Shown: in pieces, positions 9,249-18,349 of the stretch
Position numbering within the stretch: the stretch's first letter is position 1
Layout of the letters: every line of letters begins with the position of its first letter
From: DASXHY01 sp036272195
GTDB taxonomy: Bacteria; Verrucomicrobiota; Verrucomicrobiia; Limisphaerales; DASXHY01
Reading direction: 5' to 3'
Assembly: GCA_036272195.1 (NCBI GenBank)
Contig: DATAZE010000035.1
Span: forward strand, 62,001 to 126,000
Length of the DNA: 64,000 bases
Translations under genes and position numbers: made by a program
Notes under the pieces: generated by a model
Databases searched by the model: none
What the model saw: the letters and a program-made list of their open reading frames with translations, nothing else
What the model was told of the DNA's origin: nothing

Positions 9249-9830
9249 ATGAAATACCGGACCATTCTCCTGTTCGGCGCTCCCGGCGCCGGCAAGGGCA
9301 CGCAGGGAAAAATCCTCGGCACCATTCCGAACTTTTTTCACTGCGCCTGCGGTGATGTCTTTCGGAATTTGACGATCGACAGCAAAATTGGCCGTGTGTT
9401 CATCGAGTATTCCAGCCGCGGTGAATTGGTGCCCGACCACCCAACCATCGAACTCTGGCAGCAATTCATCCAGAACATCACCCAGACCGGCCGTTTCCGT
9501 CCGGAGCAGGACACCCTCGTGCTCGATGGCATTCCGCGCAATGTGCACCAGGCGCAGATGCTCCAGGACACGCTGGATGTGGTCGGGGTTTTTTATCTCC
9601 GTTGCCTTAACATGGACAGTCTGATCCAACGCATGCAACGCCGCGCGCTCAAGGAAAACCGGCTGGATGACGCCAGCCTTGAAGTGATTCGCAGCCGGCT
9701 CAAGACTTACGAAAAGGACACCAAGCCGGTATTGAATTTTTACGGCAAACATCTCGTCCACCGCATCGACGCCGACCAAAACCCCGCCAAGGTGCTGGTT
9801 GATATTCTCAAGCATGTGGTGAAGGTGTAG
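9249..9830 (+). CDS. Adenylate kinase family nucleoside monophosphate kinase
   Basis: The 193-residue protein has the P-loop GAPGAGKGTQ (residues 10-19), the NMP-binding region with GELVPDHPTI, and DGIPRN in the place of the family's DGFPR. It should transfer phosphate from ATP to AMP or another NMP. The part after the DGIPR motif has only the short LID-like stretch RRALKENRLDD instead of the long, often zinc-binding LID. I start at the ATG at 9249 because the P-loop must lie within the first 20 residues; the longer frame from 9054 overlaps the upstream gene. A canonical adk elsewhere is possible, so this may be a paralogue. The fmt gene follows 61 bases later. Confidence 0.85.
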   Translation: MKYRTILLFGAPGAGKGTQGKILGTIPNFFHCACGDVFRNLTIDSKIGRVFIEYSSRGELVPDHPTIELWQQFIQNITQTGRFRPEQDTLVLDGIPRNVHQAQMLQDTLDVVGVFYLRCLNMDSLIQRMQRRALKENRLDDASLEVIRSRLKTYEKDTKPVLNFYGKHLVHRIDADQNPAKVLVDILKHVVKV

Positions 9831-9891
9831 TGAGAATGACGGAGGGAGTTGAGGCCGGTTCTGAAACTGTTCGTCATTTTTCATTTTCGGC

Positions 9892-10839
9892 ATGACTCCG
9901 CTGCGAATTATTTTCATGGGCACACCCGAGCTGGCCGCGGCCAGTTTGCGGGCATTGATGGCTGCGCGCGAATTTCAAGTGGTCGCCGTCGTCACGCAGC
10001 CGGACCAGCCCAAAGGACGCGGGCTTAAGTTGCAGCCTTCGGCGGTCAAAGTGGTTGCGCAAAAAGAAAATCTTCCCGTGCTGCAACCGCAGCGGGCGCG
10101 TGAGGAAGGCTTTATTGAGCAGTTGGCCGCGCTCAAGCCGGACCTGATTGCGGTGGCGGCTTACGGGCAGATTCTTCCGAAAGCGATTTTGGATTTGCCG
10201 CGCTTCGGCTGCCTGAATGTCCACACGTCTTTGTTGCCGAAATATCGCGGGGCTGCGCCCATCCAGCACGCTATTCTGAACGGCGATCATGAAACCGGCA
10301 TCACGATCATGAAAATGGATGTCGGGCTCGACACGGGCGACATTCTTACGCAGGAGAGGACGGCGATTGATGATTCCGACAACTCGCAGACTCTGCACGA
10401 TCGGTTGGCCAACATCGGCGCTGATTTACTCGTGCGGACGATTCCCGGTGTCGTCTCCGGCGCAATTCAGCCGCGTCCGCAGCCTTCTGAGGGTGTGACG
10501 CACGCTTCGAAAATTAAAAAGTCAGACGGTGAAATTATTTGGGCACAGCCAGCGCGGGTGATTCGAAACCGGGTTCGGGCGATGGTCCCCTGGCCGGGCG
10601 CGTCCACGCATTTGCCAGCCCAACCGCAGCCGCATTTGTTGAAAATCTGGGACGTCGAGATTGTTGAGCGCGCCGGTGAGGCGGGCACGGTTTTGCAGGC
10701 GGACAAAAATGGAATTGTCGTTGGCTGCGGGGAGGGCGCGTTACGAATTTTGGTGTTGCAACAGGAGGGCGGACGCCGTCTGACCGCCGCGGAATTTCTG
10801 ACGGGCCATCCACTCAAGGCGGGACAGAAAGTCGGGTAG
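9892..10839 (+). CDS. fmt: Methionyl-tRNA formyltransferase
   Basis: Fmt formylates the methionyl initiator tRNA using 10-formyl-tetrahydrofolate. The 315-residue length is standard. The N-terminal catalytic domain starts LRIIFMGTPELAAASL and carries NVHTSLLPKYRGAAPI with the folate-binding loop, then ETGITIMKMDVGLDTGDIL with the catalytic Asp region. The C-terminal OB-like domain begins about residue 205 and includes RVRAMVPWPGA. Fmt often sits beside def, but no peptide deformylase gene is seen next to it here. Confidence 0.96.
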   Translation: MTPLRIIFMGTPELAAASLRALMAAREFQVVAVVTQPDQPKGRGLKLQPSAVKVVAQKENLPVLQPQRAREEGFIEQLAALKPDLIAVAAYGQILPKAILDLPRFGCLNVHTSLLPKYRGAAPIQHAILNGDHETGITIMKMDVGLDTGDILTQERTAIDDSDNSQTLHDRLANIGADLLVRTIPGVVSGAIQPRPQPSEGVTHASKIKKSDGEIIWAQPARVIRNRVRAMVPWPGASTHLPAQPQPHLLKIWDVEIVERAGEAGTVLQADKNGIVVGCGEGALRILVLQQEGGRRLTAAEFLTGHPLKAGQKVG

Positions 10840-11024
10840 GGACGCAGGCCATAGTGTTCTACGTGGGCTCACGAATTGCTGAGAATTTCGGGGGGTCAAC
10901 GCGCCATTCGCGCTGGGAAAACAAAAATATTTTTTGCTCAAAAATAAAGACAATCACCGACTGTTTGTATTCGTGAAGTCCTCCTCGGAAAATACTCCTG
11001 GGAGGGTTCACTGTCTCGCGTGTA

Positions 11025-11037
11025 TCTCAGAATGAGA
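11025..11037. promoter_or_regulatory. Palindrome upstream of the LtaS-like gene
   Basis: TCTCA-GAA-TGAGA is a perfect 5-base inverted repeat 58 bases before the GTG start at 11096. The 256-base gap between fmt and this gene is otherwise AT-rich around 10920-10960 and shows no gene. A regulator site is possible; a chance palindrome of this size is also possible. Confidence 0.3.
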
Positions 11038-11095
11038 CAGCCGTCCGGTGAATTTTCGAGTTGAACAAAACCTTTAAAGAAAGTGTCATCTAGCT

Positions 11096-13303
11096 GTGCC
11101 AGTTGAGCCATCACCATTGCCCGCTGACGAGAACCCCTGGGTGGTCAAAGAGCTTTCGCCGGACGATTTCCCGTGGAAACGTTCGCGTTCGGCCTTCGCC
11201 GTATTCTTTTTCTTTTCGCTGCTCGTCGCCTTTACCGTTTTGCGGCTCGTGCTGTTCTTAAAATTCGGCCGGCACGAACCGCATGCGTGGGGTGGGGCGG
11301 TTCAGATTTTCCTCATCGGCTTTCATCAGGACTTCCTGATTGCCCTGGGGATGACGCTGCCGCTGTTGTTCTGGATCTGGGTGCTGCCTGCGCGCTGGTT
11401 TAGCGCCTGGGCGCATCGAATTCCTTTTGTGCTGGGATTTTTTCTGTTCTGGACCGTCGAAGTTTTTTTGCTCTTCGTCGAATATTATTTCTTCGATGAA
11501 TTTAAATCGCGGTTCAACACGGTGGCCGTGGATTATCTGGTCGCGCCCAAAGAAGTCGCCGGCAACATCTGGGAATCCTATTCCGTGGTGCCGATCGTAT
11601 CGATTTGTGTGGTCGTCAGCATCATCTGGCTGGTCATTGCGCTGATTTATTTCCGGCAAATGTGGTTCCAGCCGGTGCGCGCTCGATCGCGGTTCGGTCA
11701 ATTCGTCGTCGCCTGCGTGCTCTTCATCGGCGTTTGGGTCACGTTCAACCCGCAGTTTACCGTTTTCGCCGACATGGCCAATCGCGACTGGAACTCGGTC
11801 GTGAATTGGGTCACCTCGAGCTTCGGTGGAACGCATTTCAGTCCTGACCGCACATTGAACGAAGTAGCCGACAACGGCGCGATGTCTTTCGTGGATGCCG
11901 TGTTGACCTGCGACCTGGATTACGACGCTTATTATCGGACGATGAACAAGGCCGAGGCGTATCGGCGTGTGCGGCGGCTGCTCGCGGAATCTGGCGCGGA
12001 CATGACGAGCCAGACCAATTCCATTCTGCGCCACATGGCGGGCGATTCCTCCAAACCCAAACTGAATGTCGTCATCCTGCTGGAAGAAAGCTTTGGCTCG
12101 GAATTCTGGGGCTGCCTTGGCCGCACCAACACGCTCACGCCCGAAATGGACAAGCTCGCCACCGGCGAGGGATTGTTGTTCACGAACATTTACGCTTCGG
12201 GAAACCGCACGGTGCGCGGTTTCGAAGGGGTGCTCTCGTCCTTCCCGCCGCTGCCCGGTGAGTCCATCGTGAAACGCGATCACTCGGACAACGTGGAAAG
12301 CATTGCGCGGATTCTAAAACGCGACGGTTACAACTCGATATTTTTTTACGGCGGACGCGGCATGTTCGACAGCATGAAATCCTACGCCATGAATAACGGC
12401 TGGGACCGTTTCCTGGAGCATAACCCTCCTTTCAACGACGATTTTCCGCATCCGAATTTCGAAACGGTTTGGGGCGTGAGCGATGAAGAAGTTTTTGCCC
12501 GGGCCATCAAGGAATTTCATAACTTGAATGAAGCTGGCAAACCGTTCCTCGGCACGATCATGTCTGTTTCGAATCACAAGCCGTATTTGTATCCGACCGG
12601 GCGAATTCCCGAGGGCCCGGTCGAAAACAATCCGAAGCGCAAACCCGGCCTGTGGCGTCGTTTCATCCGGAAGGTGGGCTTATCCTCGCCCGGAGGCACG
12701 CGCAACAATGTGGTGAAATATTCCGATTGGTGCCTGGGCCAGTTTTTTCAGGCCGCGAAGAAGGAGGCATTCTGGACCAACACGGTTTTCGTGGTCGTTG
12801 CCGACCATGGCGCGCGCGTGTACGGCAGCCAGAGCATCCCGATTTTTTCCTACGAAATCCCGTTTGTGGTTCTCGGTCCCGCCGTCGTGAAATCACCAGT
12901 CCAAATTGGACAGCTGGGTTGTTCCCTGGACGTGAGTCCCACTGTGCTTGGCCTGATCGGGCGACCGTATGACACGATGTTTTTTGGCCGTGACCTCCTA
13001 AAAGAAAATCCGGGGGACGGGCGCGTCTTTATCAATCACAACCGCGATATCGGCATCATGGAAAATCAGCGGCTGGTGGTGTTGGGGCTGCAAAAAACCG
13101 AGGAATTCTATTCCGGCGACCCGAAAGTGGCGGATATGGAGCTGTTGACCAATCTGAAAAAAACGGACCGTGAAATTGAAACCAACGCGATCGCCGTTTA
13201 TCAGGTGGCCGACGATCTTTACATGCACGAGCACTATCGGATCGACGGCACCACGACCCACCGGCCAGTCGTCAGCACGAATTCACCAGCCGGCGGGCAT
13301 TGA
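11096..13303 (+). CDS. LTA-synthase-type membrane sulfatase/phosphoglycerol transferase
   Basis: The 735-residue protein has about five N-terminal membrane helices (to about residue 210) and a large extracytoplasmic alkaline-phosphatase-fold domain. Metal and active-site elements are visible: Glu330 in VVILLEESFGSEFWG, the probable nucleophile Thr372 in SGNRTVRGFEG, and Asp570-His571 in VVADHGAR. The family transfers phosphoglycerol, phosphoethanolamine or similar groups to envelope glycans or lipids. In a Gram-negative-type organism the acceptor is unlikely to be lipoteichoic acid, so the substrate is unknown. The GTG at 11096 is chosen because no later start precedes the first helix. The downstream BON gene is on the other strand. 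Confidence 0.88.
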   Translation: MPVEPSPLPADENPWVVKELSPDDFPWKRSRSAFAVFFFFSLLVAFTVLRLVLFLKFGRHEPHAWGGAVQIFLIGFHQDFLIALGMTLPLLFWIWVLPARWFSAWAHRIPFVLGFFLFWTVEVFLLFVEYYFFDEFKSRFNTVAVDYLVAPKEVAGNIWESYSVVPIVSICVVVSIIWLVIALIYFRQMWFQPVRARSRFGQFVVACVLFIGVWVTFNPQFTVFADMANRDWNSVVNWVTSSFGGTHFSPDRTLNEVADNGAMSFVDAVLTCDLDYDAYYRTMNKAEAYRRVRRLLAESGADMTSQTNSILRHMAGDSSKPKLNVVILLEESFGSEFWGCLGRTNTLTPEMDKLATGEGLLFTNIYASGNRTVRGFEGVLSSFPPLPGESIVKRDHSDNVESIARILKRDGYNSIFFYGGRGMFDSMKSYAMNNGWDRFLEHNPPFNDDFPHPNFETVWGVSDEEVFARAIKEFHNLNEAGKPFLGTIMSVSNHKPYLYPTGRIPEGPVENNPKRKPGLWRRFIRKVGLSSPGGTRNNVVKYSDWCLGQFFQAAKKEAFWTNTVFVVVADHGARVYGSQSIPIFSYEIPFVVLGPAVVKSPVQIGQLGCSLDVSPTVLGLIGRPYDTMFFGRDLLKENPGDGRVFINHNRDIGIMENQRLVVLGLQKTEEFYSGDPKVADMELLTNLKKTDREIETNAIAVYQVADDLYMHEHYRIDGTTTHRPVVSTNSPAGGH

Positions 13304-13316
13304 ATTGGCACCCGCC

Positions 13317-13793
13317 TTAATGCGTCGAAAATCTGCCGCTGTTGTAGACGCTTCCCACGGCCAATTGATTGTTGATTCCCTGGACTCCGGGCAAGGCGGC
13401 GAGGGTGTTGCACACACGCTGTTCTTCAGAGCGGCTGCTGACCGCCCCGCGCACCGTCACCACTCCGTCTCTGCCAACCTCCGCAATCAGCGCGCTGCCC
13501 ACGGGGGCGAGCGAGGGGTCGGAAGTCAGTTTTTGGCGAATTTCCTCGGCCACGGCCCAAGTCGCCGGGTTGGCTCCCCCCGGTGGCTGGCTCACGGTGA
13601 TTTGGGATTCCTCCACGGTTGCTTCGCCGTTGTTGTAAATGCGTTCTTCAGGCCGCGCGGAAGTCGGCGCCAGCGCCACGTCGGGAGCTGGAGCGTAAGC
13701 GGATTCGGTTGCGGGACGATTCTCCGCGCATCCAACCGCCAGACCCAGCGGCAGTGCGACCAAAAGCATTTTTTTGCAAATTGCGTTTAACAT
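13317..13793 (-). CDS. BON-domain lipoprotein
   Basis: The 158-residue protein has a short signal ending in the lipobox LAVGC (Cys22), a Pro/Ala-rich linker, and one BON domain from about residue 80 (VAEEIRQKLTSDPSL ... GVVTVRGAVSSRSEEQRV ... LPGVQGINNQL). BON domains occur in periplasmic and outer-membrane-associated proteins such as OsmY and are thought to bind phospholipid. The ATG at 13793 is supported by AAGGA seven bases upstream on the minus strand. It is convergent with the LtaS-like gene, leaving 13 bases between the stop codons. Confidence 0.85.
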   Translation of the reverse strand: MLNAICKKMLLVALPLGLAVGCAENRPATESAYAPAPDVALAPTSARPEERIYNNGEATVEESQITVSQPPGGANPATWAVAEEIRQKLTSDPSLAPVGSALIAEVGRDGVVTVRGAVSSRSEEQRVCNTLAALPGVQGINNQLAVGSVYNSGRFSTH

Positions 13794-14006
13794 AGTTCAT
13801 CCTTCGTTTGTTTTTTTATTTGAGCGCTTACTCCTGCGGCTCAGTGGCTGTGACCCCGCCGAAAGTTCGTCCGCTGTCTGGACAGGTTCCATGGGGTGAG
13901 TCCTCCAAACGTTGGCTGGAAAGACACCGGAAGAGGGGCTAAGACGTACCGCTAACGAAGTAGCCGGCGCCGTCTTTTCGGCGGGTAAAAAGGGAAATCA
14001 ATCAGT

Positions 14007-14022
14007 GCAGACTAGCGTCTGC
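14007..14022. repeat. Short palindromic repeat relic
   Basis: GCAGAC-TAGC-GTCTGC is a perfect six-base-pair hairpin followed by GGCTACGG, a tail like those beside other REP-type relics in this window. It lies in the 290-base gap between the BON gene and the broken metallo-hydrolase gene; the rest of that gap holds nothing recognisable. Confidence 0.5.
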
Positions 14023-14083
14023 GGCTACGGTATTTGGAGACGCCAGTCGGCGGAGCGGGAGGGTTGTTAAGTTCGGGCGGCTG

Positions 14084-14951
14084 TCACAGGCTCGGTTGGG
14101 AGGCGATTCCGCCAGTGGACGGATCAAGCGCCCGCCGCCGTTCGGTGGGCTGACACGGAAACATCTTTGCCACTCCCGGCTCCAGCCAACACAAGCGGGT
14201 CTGCAGGCACGCTTTGGTAAACGCGTTTTGAACATCGGCGCGTGATTCCGTAAAATGCGCCCAACCCGAACAGTGCAGCGGCACAATCCTGGCATTGCGG
14301 AAAACCCTCGCGGCGAACACGCCTTTCTTCCGCGGTCATGGTCAAGTGCGCCGGACCGACGCGCGGGACTATCGCCGCGCCCATGAACAGCACCGCGGTT
14401 GTGACGGTGAATCGCCGTGCCACTTCTTCCAGGTCGTCAAACCAAACCGTGTCGCCAGAGATATAAAGACAGTCGTCCGGCGCATCGGTGAAATTTAAAA
14501 CAAATCCAACCACCGGCCCACGGTCGCCGCCCACTGGACCGTGACGCGCGGGCGTAGCGGTGATTCGCAACTTGCGCCCGTCGCGGCCGGGTATTTCCAC
14601 GCTTTGCCAGCGGGTCAAGCCGATGGCTTTTCCACCGAGTCGTTGGGCTCCGATTTCCGTCGTTAGAACTTTATCAGCACTCGTCAGGAGGGCGCGGCCG
14701 GCGCGGTCGAGATTATCGAAGTGATGATCGTGGCTCAAAAGTACGGCATCGATGTGCCCTAGTTTTTCAGGAGGGATGGCCGGCCCTTCGCGCTTCTTGA
14801 GCGTGTAAAGATTTAACACGTAATTCGTGCCGGCCGGGTCAAACGTGGGGTCGGTAAGGAGCCGCAATCCGTCCCATTTGAACAACGCGGTCGGCCCGCC
14901 AATGTAGGTCGCCACCAGACCGCTCCGATTCACTTTGGAATCCAGTTGCAT
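14084..14951 (-). pseudogene. UlaG-like metallo-beta-lactamase-fold hydrolase, frameshifted
   Basis: The first 210 residues are a good MBL-fold protein of the UlaG/RomA type: GGPTALFKWDGLRLLTDPTFDP, the metal motif LSHDHHFDNLD, PARHGPVGG and YISGDTVWFDD. After TMTAEE the reading frame switches. The expected C-terminus (RIVPLHCSGWAHFTESRADVQ) continues in the neighbouring frame ending at 14084, whereas the open frame runs through unrelated residues to 14124. One extra base in the run at about 14324-14327 explains it. The gene is either recently inactivated or the sequence has an error there. The ATG at 14951 is the only sensible start. Confidence 0.8.
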
Positions 14952-15026
14952 AGCCGGGTAAGAGGGATGAGTTGGTTATAACAACGTAGCCAGACATAGT
15001 CAAAGGTTGTTGCTCACGACCGGAAG

Positions 15027-15056
15027 AAGTTCCAAATCTCAAGTTTCAAGTTCCGA
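15027..15056. repeat. Partial TTCCAAG-type repeat relic
   Basis: The stretch AAGTTCCAAATCTCAAG plus TTTCAAGTTCC has the 7-base rhythm of the full elements at 18129-18236 and 49723-49846, but only one arm is present. It sits in the gap between the two divergent genes here. Confidence 0.45.
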
Positions 15057-15137
15057 CTTTTGTCCCTATTACTGGCTTCCATTTTTTCCGGATTCTAAAC
15101 ACAATCGGCCAGCGTTGGCCAAGCCACCGCGCGAACC

Positions 15138-16181
15138 ATGAGCACGAACAACTTCATCTTCATCGGCACCGACAGCGGCGCGACCACCTCCAAGATCAAC
15201 GCAGTCTGGGAAAAAAACGAGGAGCCCGTCTCCACCAAATTGCATCAACGCCCCACCAACGCCCAAAACGGCACCAATGCCGTCATCGCCGGCTGGATTG
15301 AATCCATTGATATTTTCCTGAAAGACAACAACCTCAATTGGACGCAGGTGAAAGGCGTGGGCCTCGCCATTCCCGGACCCTACCAGCGCTACGGTGTGCT
15401 GGACCGCTCGGCAAACCTGCCGCTCAGTTTCGCCGGCTGGGATGTCCACGCCGGTTACGGCGCGGCGCTCGCCGTTGCCGCGGGCAGGCCGCTGCCGCTG
15501 GTGGTCGGCAATGACGGACGCTTTGGCGGCGTGGCCGAGGCGCGTTATGCCCGGCACAGCACCAAAAATTCCGTCCTCATGCTCATGCCCGGCTCGGGTC
15601 TGGGTTGCGCGTTCATCGATCAAAACGGCCTGCCGCTCGATGGCGACACGCTCGCCGGGATGGAAGGCGCGCACATGCCTGCACCCTTGCAATTGCTGGG
15701 CGTCAAACCCTTCCCTTGCGGCTGCGGGCGCGACTGGGGTTGTTTTGAGACCTACACCACCATCTCCGGCCTGCCGCATTTGCTGGCGGAAAAACTCAAA
15801 AAATATCCCGACCACGAACTGGCGACCGCCACCGGCACGACCAAGGAGAAAGTTCTCTCACTCCGCAGCCGCGCCCAAAAGGGTGACCCGCTCGCGCTGG
15901 AGATTTTCGACTTCCAGGCCCGCGCCCTCGGCTTGCATGTCGCGAACCTCGCGATGGCGCTGGATCCGGGCATTGTGATTATCGGCGGGGGGTTGATGGA
16001 TATTGAGGCGACCACGCCGGAATTCCGCGAACGTTATTTGCGATTGATCCGGGAAGCGGCGGAACCATATCTCTGGCCGTCGCAACGCGGCACGATCCGG
16101 ATTGTTCCGGCAGTCCTCGGTGAATCCTCCCAGGCCATCGGCGGCGCGCTGGCGGCGATGTATAGTCACCGGCTAGGTTAA
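15138..16181 (+). CDS. ROK family sugar kinase (glucokinase-like)
   Basis: The 347-residue protein belongs to the ROK family, which phosphorylates hexoses such as glucose or N-acetylmannosamine with ATP. It shows the phosphate-1 loop GTDSGATTSK (residues 10-19), the catalytic Asp in VVGNDGRFGGVAEA, PGSGLGCAFI, and a zinc-binding cysteine cluster CGCGRDWGCFE. The usual cluster is CxCGxxGCxE; this one has an extra residue between CG and GC. There is no N-terminal helix-turn-helix, so it is an enzyme rather than a NagC-type repressor. The sugar cannot be told from sequence. It is transcribed alone and divergently from the broken MBL gene. Confidence 0.88.
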   Translation: MSTNNFIFIGTDSGATTSKINAVWEKNEEPVSTKLHQRPTNAQNGTNAVIAGWIESIDIFLKDNNLNWTQVKGVGLAIPGPYQRYGVLDRSANLPLSFAGWDVHAGYGAALAVAAGRPLPLVVGNDGRFGGVAEARYARHSTKNSVLMLMPGSGLGCAFIDQNGLPLDGDTLAGMEGAHMPAPLQLLGVKPFPCGCGRDWGCFETYTTISGLPHLLAEKLKKYPDHELATATGTTKEKVLSLRSRAQKGDPLALEIFDFQARALGLHVANLAMALDPGIVIIGGGLMDIEATTPEFRERYLRLIREAAEPYLWPSQRGTIRIVPAVLGESSQAIGGALAAMYSHRLG

Positions 16182-16216
16182 TAAAGGACTTCTGCGCCGT
16201 GTCGTAAGGCGGCGGA

Positions 16217-16557
16217 GGACAGTCGCTGTCCAAAACCTGACGGAACGCTTGTAGTCCATTTACGCGTATTAACGGCTTGGGCGGCACGAGTTTCTGACGC
16301 TTTTCCTGCGCGTTCTCTCGCCGCTCCGCGGCTCGTTTTCCTTTAATCCTTCAATCCCACGGCTCGCGCCGTGGGCTACCCTCTGCCGCCACTCCGTGGC
16401 TGAAAGATTGCGCAAATGTTGAGATACGCCGCCACTATCTGCCGAAGATGCCGTGTCTTAGTTTGAGCGCGGCTCTGTGAGCCGCAGCAACGGTGGAAAT
16501 CCTAACGCCGTGGACTATGTCTGTGTTCTCTGACTGGTGTCCGCTGCGGGTCCGCAG
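16217..16557. repeat. Cluster of four REP-like hairpin relics
   Basis: The 544-base gap between the ROK gene and tig holds no gene. It contains four distinct perfect hairpins: GGACAG-TCG-CTGTCC (16217-16231), CCCACGGC-TCGC-GCCGTGGG (16356-16375), GCGGCTC-TGT-GAGCCGC (16469-16485) and CTGCGG-GT-CCGCAG (16544-16557). The third shares the core TCTGTGA with the repeats flanking the RAYT remnant at 21233-21624, with compensating stem changes. None has a T-tract. The rest of the gap is unremarkable. Confidence 0.65.
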
Positions 16558-16725
16558 ACCCTCGCTCCATGCTTTCGGTCAAATTAAGATACCATCTGCC
16601 TGAAGAACACAACTTGACGGACCCGGTCAACTTAACCTAATTTCTCCGGCTCGCTGGACGGCGGAACCAACGGCTCGCCCCAACAGTTTTCAGCGATTAA
16701 CGCCATTAACGGAAAGGTCTGTTTT

Positions 16726-18054
16726 GTGAATGTATCGGTAGAAAGTCTCGCCCCGTGCAAAAAACTCGTGCGGGTGGAAATCGAAGTGCAGCAGGTGGAT
16801 CAAACTTTTGATTCCATCACGAAGGATTTTCAACGTCAGGCCTCGCTCCCGGGCTTCCGCCCCGGCAAAGCCCCGCGCGACATGGTCTTGCGCAAATACG
16901 AGAAGGACATCACCGACGAGGTCAAGCGCAAGCTGATTTCCGATTCTTACCGCAAAGCCGTCGATGAAAAGAAGCTCGACGTGGTGGGTTATCCGGACAT
17001 CGAAGAGATTCAATTTGGCCGCGGGCAGACGCTGCAATTCGCGGCGACCATTGAAACCGCGCCGGAATTTGAATTGCCCGAATACAAGGGCCTGCCGGTC
17101 AAGAAAGAGACGCGCAGCGTGACCGATGAGGACCTGGAACGCGCGCTGGATGCGTTGCGGCAGCAACAATTGACTTTCAAGACTGTGGAGCGTCCCGCGC
17201 AGACCGGTGATATCGCGGTGGTGAATTACACCGGCACGACTGAGGGCAAGCCGATTACGGATGTCGCGCCGACCGCGAAAGGCCTGACTGAGCAGAAGAG
17301 TTTCTGGGTTGAGATGGAGCCGAAGTCGTTCATTCCCGGATTCGCCGATCAGCTTATCGGCGCCAAAGCGGGCGACAAACGCACCGTGAACGTGGATTTT
17401 CCGGCGGATTTCGTCACCAAGGAACTGCAGGGCAAAAAAGGCACTTACGAGGTCGAAATGGTCGAGGTGAAGGAAAAAGTATTGCCGGCGGTGAACGATG
17501 CGTTCGCGCAATCGTTTGGCGCGGAGAATGTTGAGAAATTGCGCGAAGGCGTGCGGCGTGATTTGGAAAACGAATTGAATTATTCGCAGAACAAGAGCGT
17601 GCGCGGCCAACTCATCGGCGGACTGATGAGCCGCGTGAATTTTGAACTGCCGGAGAGCGCCGTGGCGAATGCGACGCGCAACGCCGTCTATGACATTGTA
17701 CGCGAAAACCAAAAGCGTGGCGTGGCTCGCGAATTGATCGAGCAGGAGAAGGACAAAATTTATTCCGCCGCCGCCCAAGGCGCGAAGGAGCGGGTGAAGG
17801 TGGCGTTCCTGTTGCAGAAGATCGCTGAGAAGGAAAACATCAAGGTCTCGCAGGAGGAAGTGGCGCAGCGCGTGCAAGCGCTGGCGTCAATGTACCAGAT
17901 TCCGCCTGAGAAATTCGTGAAAGATCTCCAGAAGCGCAACGGCTTCGTGGAAATCTACGACCAGATCTCGAATGACAAGGTCCTGGAACTTCTCCAGCAG
18001 AACGCGAAGATGGAAGATGTGCCGGCGGGAACATTGTCGCAGGCGCAGCCTTGA
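16726..18054 (+). CDS. tig: Trigger factor
   Basis: Trigger factor is the ribosome-bound chaperone that meets nascent chains at the exit tunnel. The 442-residue protein has the ribosome-docking motif GFRPGKAP (residues 43-50) in its N-domain, a PPIase domain around residues 155-245 (GDIAVVNYTGTTEG ... FADQLIGAKAGDKRTV) and a long helical C-domain ending in a short Asp/Pro tail. The start is a GTG at 16726, chosen because the N-domain begins at once with NVSVESLAPCKKLV. In many bacteria tig precedes clpP and clpX; here glycyl-tRNA synthetase follows after a repeat-filled gap. Confidence 0.96.
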   Translation: MNVSVESLAPCKKLVRVEIEVQQVDQTFDSITKDFQRQASLPGFRPGKAPRDMVLRKYEKDITDEVKRKLISDSYRKAVDEKKLDVVGYPDIEEIQFGRGQTLQFAATIETAPEFELPEYKGLPVKKETRSVTDEDLERALDALRQQQLTFKTVERPAQTGDIAVVNYTGTTEGKPITDVAPTAKGLTEQKSFWVEMEPKSFIPGFADQLIGAKAGDKRTVNVDFPADFVTKELQGKKGTYEVEMVEVKEKVLPAVNDAFAQSFGAENVEKLREGVRRDLENELNYSQNKSVRGQLIGGLMSRVNFELPESAVANATRNAVYDIVRENQKRGVARELIEQEKDKIYSAAAQGAKERVKVAFLLQKIAEKENIKVSQEEVAQRVQALASMYQIPPEKFVKDLQKRNGFVEIYDQISNDKVLELLQQNAKMEDVPAGTLSQAQP

Positions 18055-18128
18055 CCAAAGGCGGGCCTGGCAACGAGTGGAGTTACGGAGCGCGGACTCG
18101 ATTCTGCGCTCCGCGCCGTATCAGCGAG

Positions 18129-18236
18129 AAGTTCCAAACTCCAAATTCCAAGTTCCAAAGAAGCTCCAAGCCTCAATCCGGATCGAATTTTCCCAACGCT
18201 TTTGGGGCTTGGAACTTGGAGCTTTCCCGACAGCCG
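18129..18236. repeat. TTCCAAG heptamer fold-back element, copy A
   Basis: The left part is a run of 7-base units (ACTCCAA, ATTCCAA, GTTCCAA), then AAGAAGCTCCAAGC. The right part (CTTGGAACTTGGAGCTTT) is its inverted complement, with ACGCTTTTGGGG between them. Copy B at 49723-49846 is closely similar over about 80 bases. It sits in the 295-base gap between tig and glyQS, which holds no gene. Confidence 0.75.
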
Positions 18237-18349
18237 TCGCTGGTTCCCTAAATACGGTTGAATCCATGCGGTGTCCGCCTGTCAATGAATCCGGCTCGCT
18301 CCGCGCTCCCTTGACATCATTCCGCGCATAACAAAGACTAGGCGTCCTT

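Noticed and set aside
16356..16375. Terminator after the ROK kinase gene
   Set aside because: The stem is perfect but there is no T-tract and it lies 175 bases after the stop codon among other hairpin relics, so a REP-type relic is the better call.
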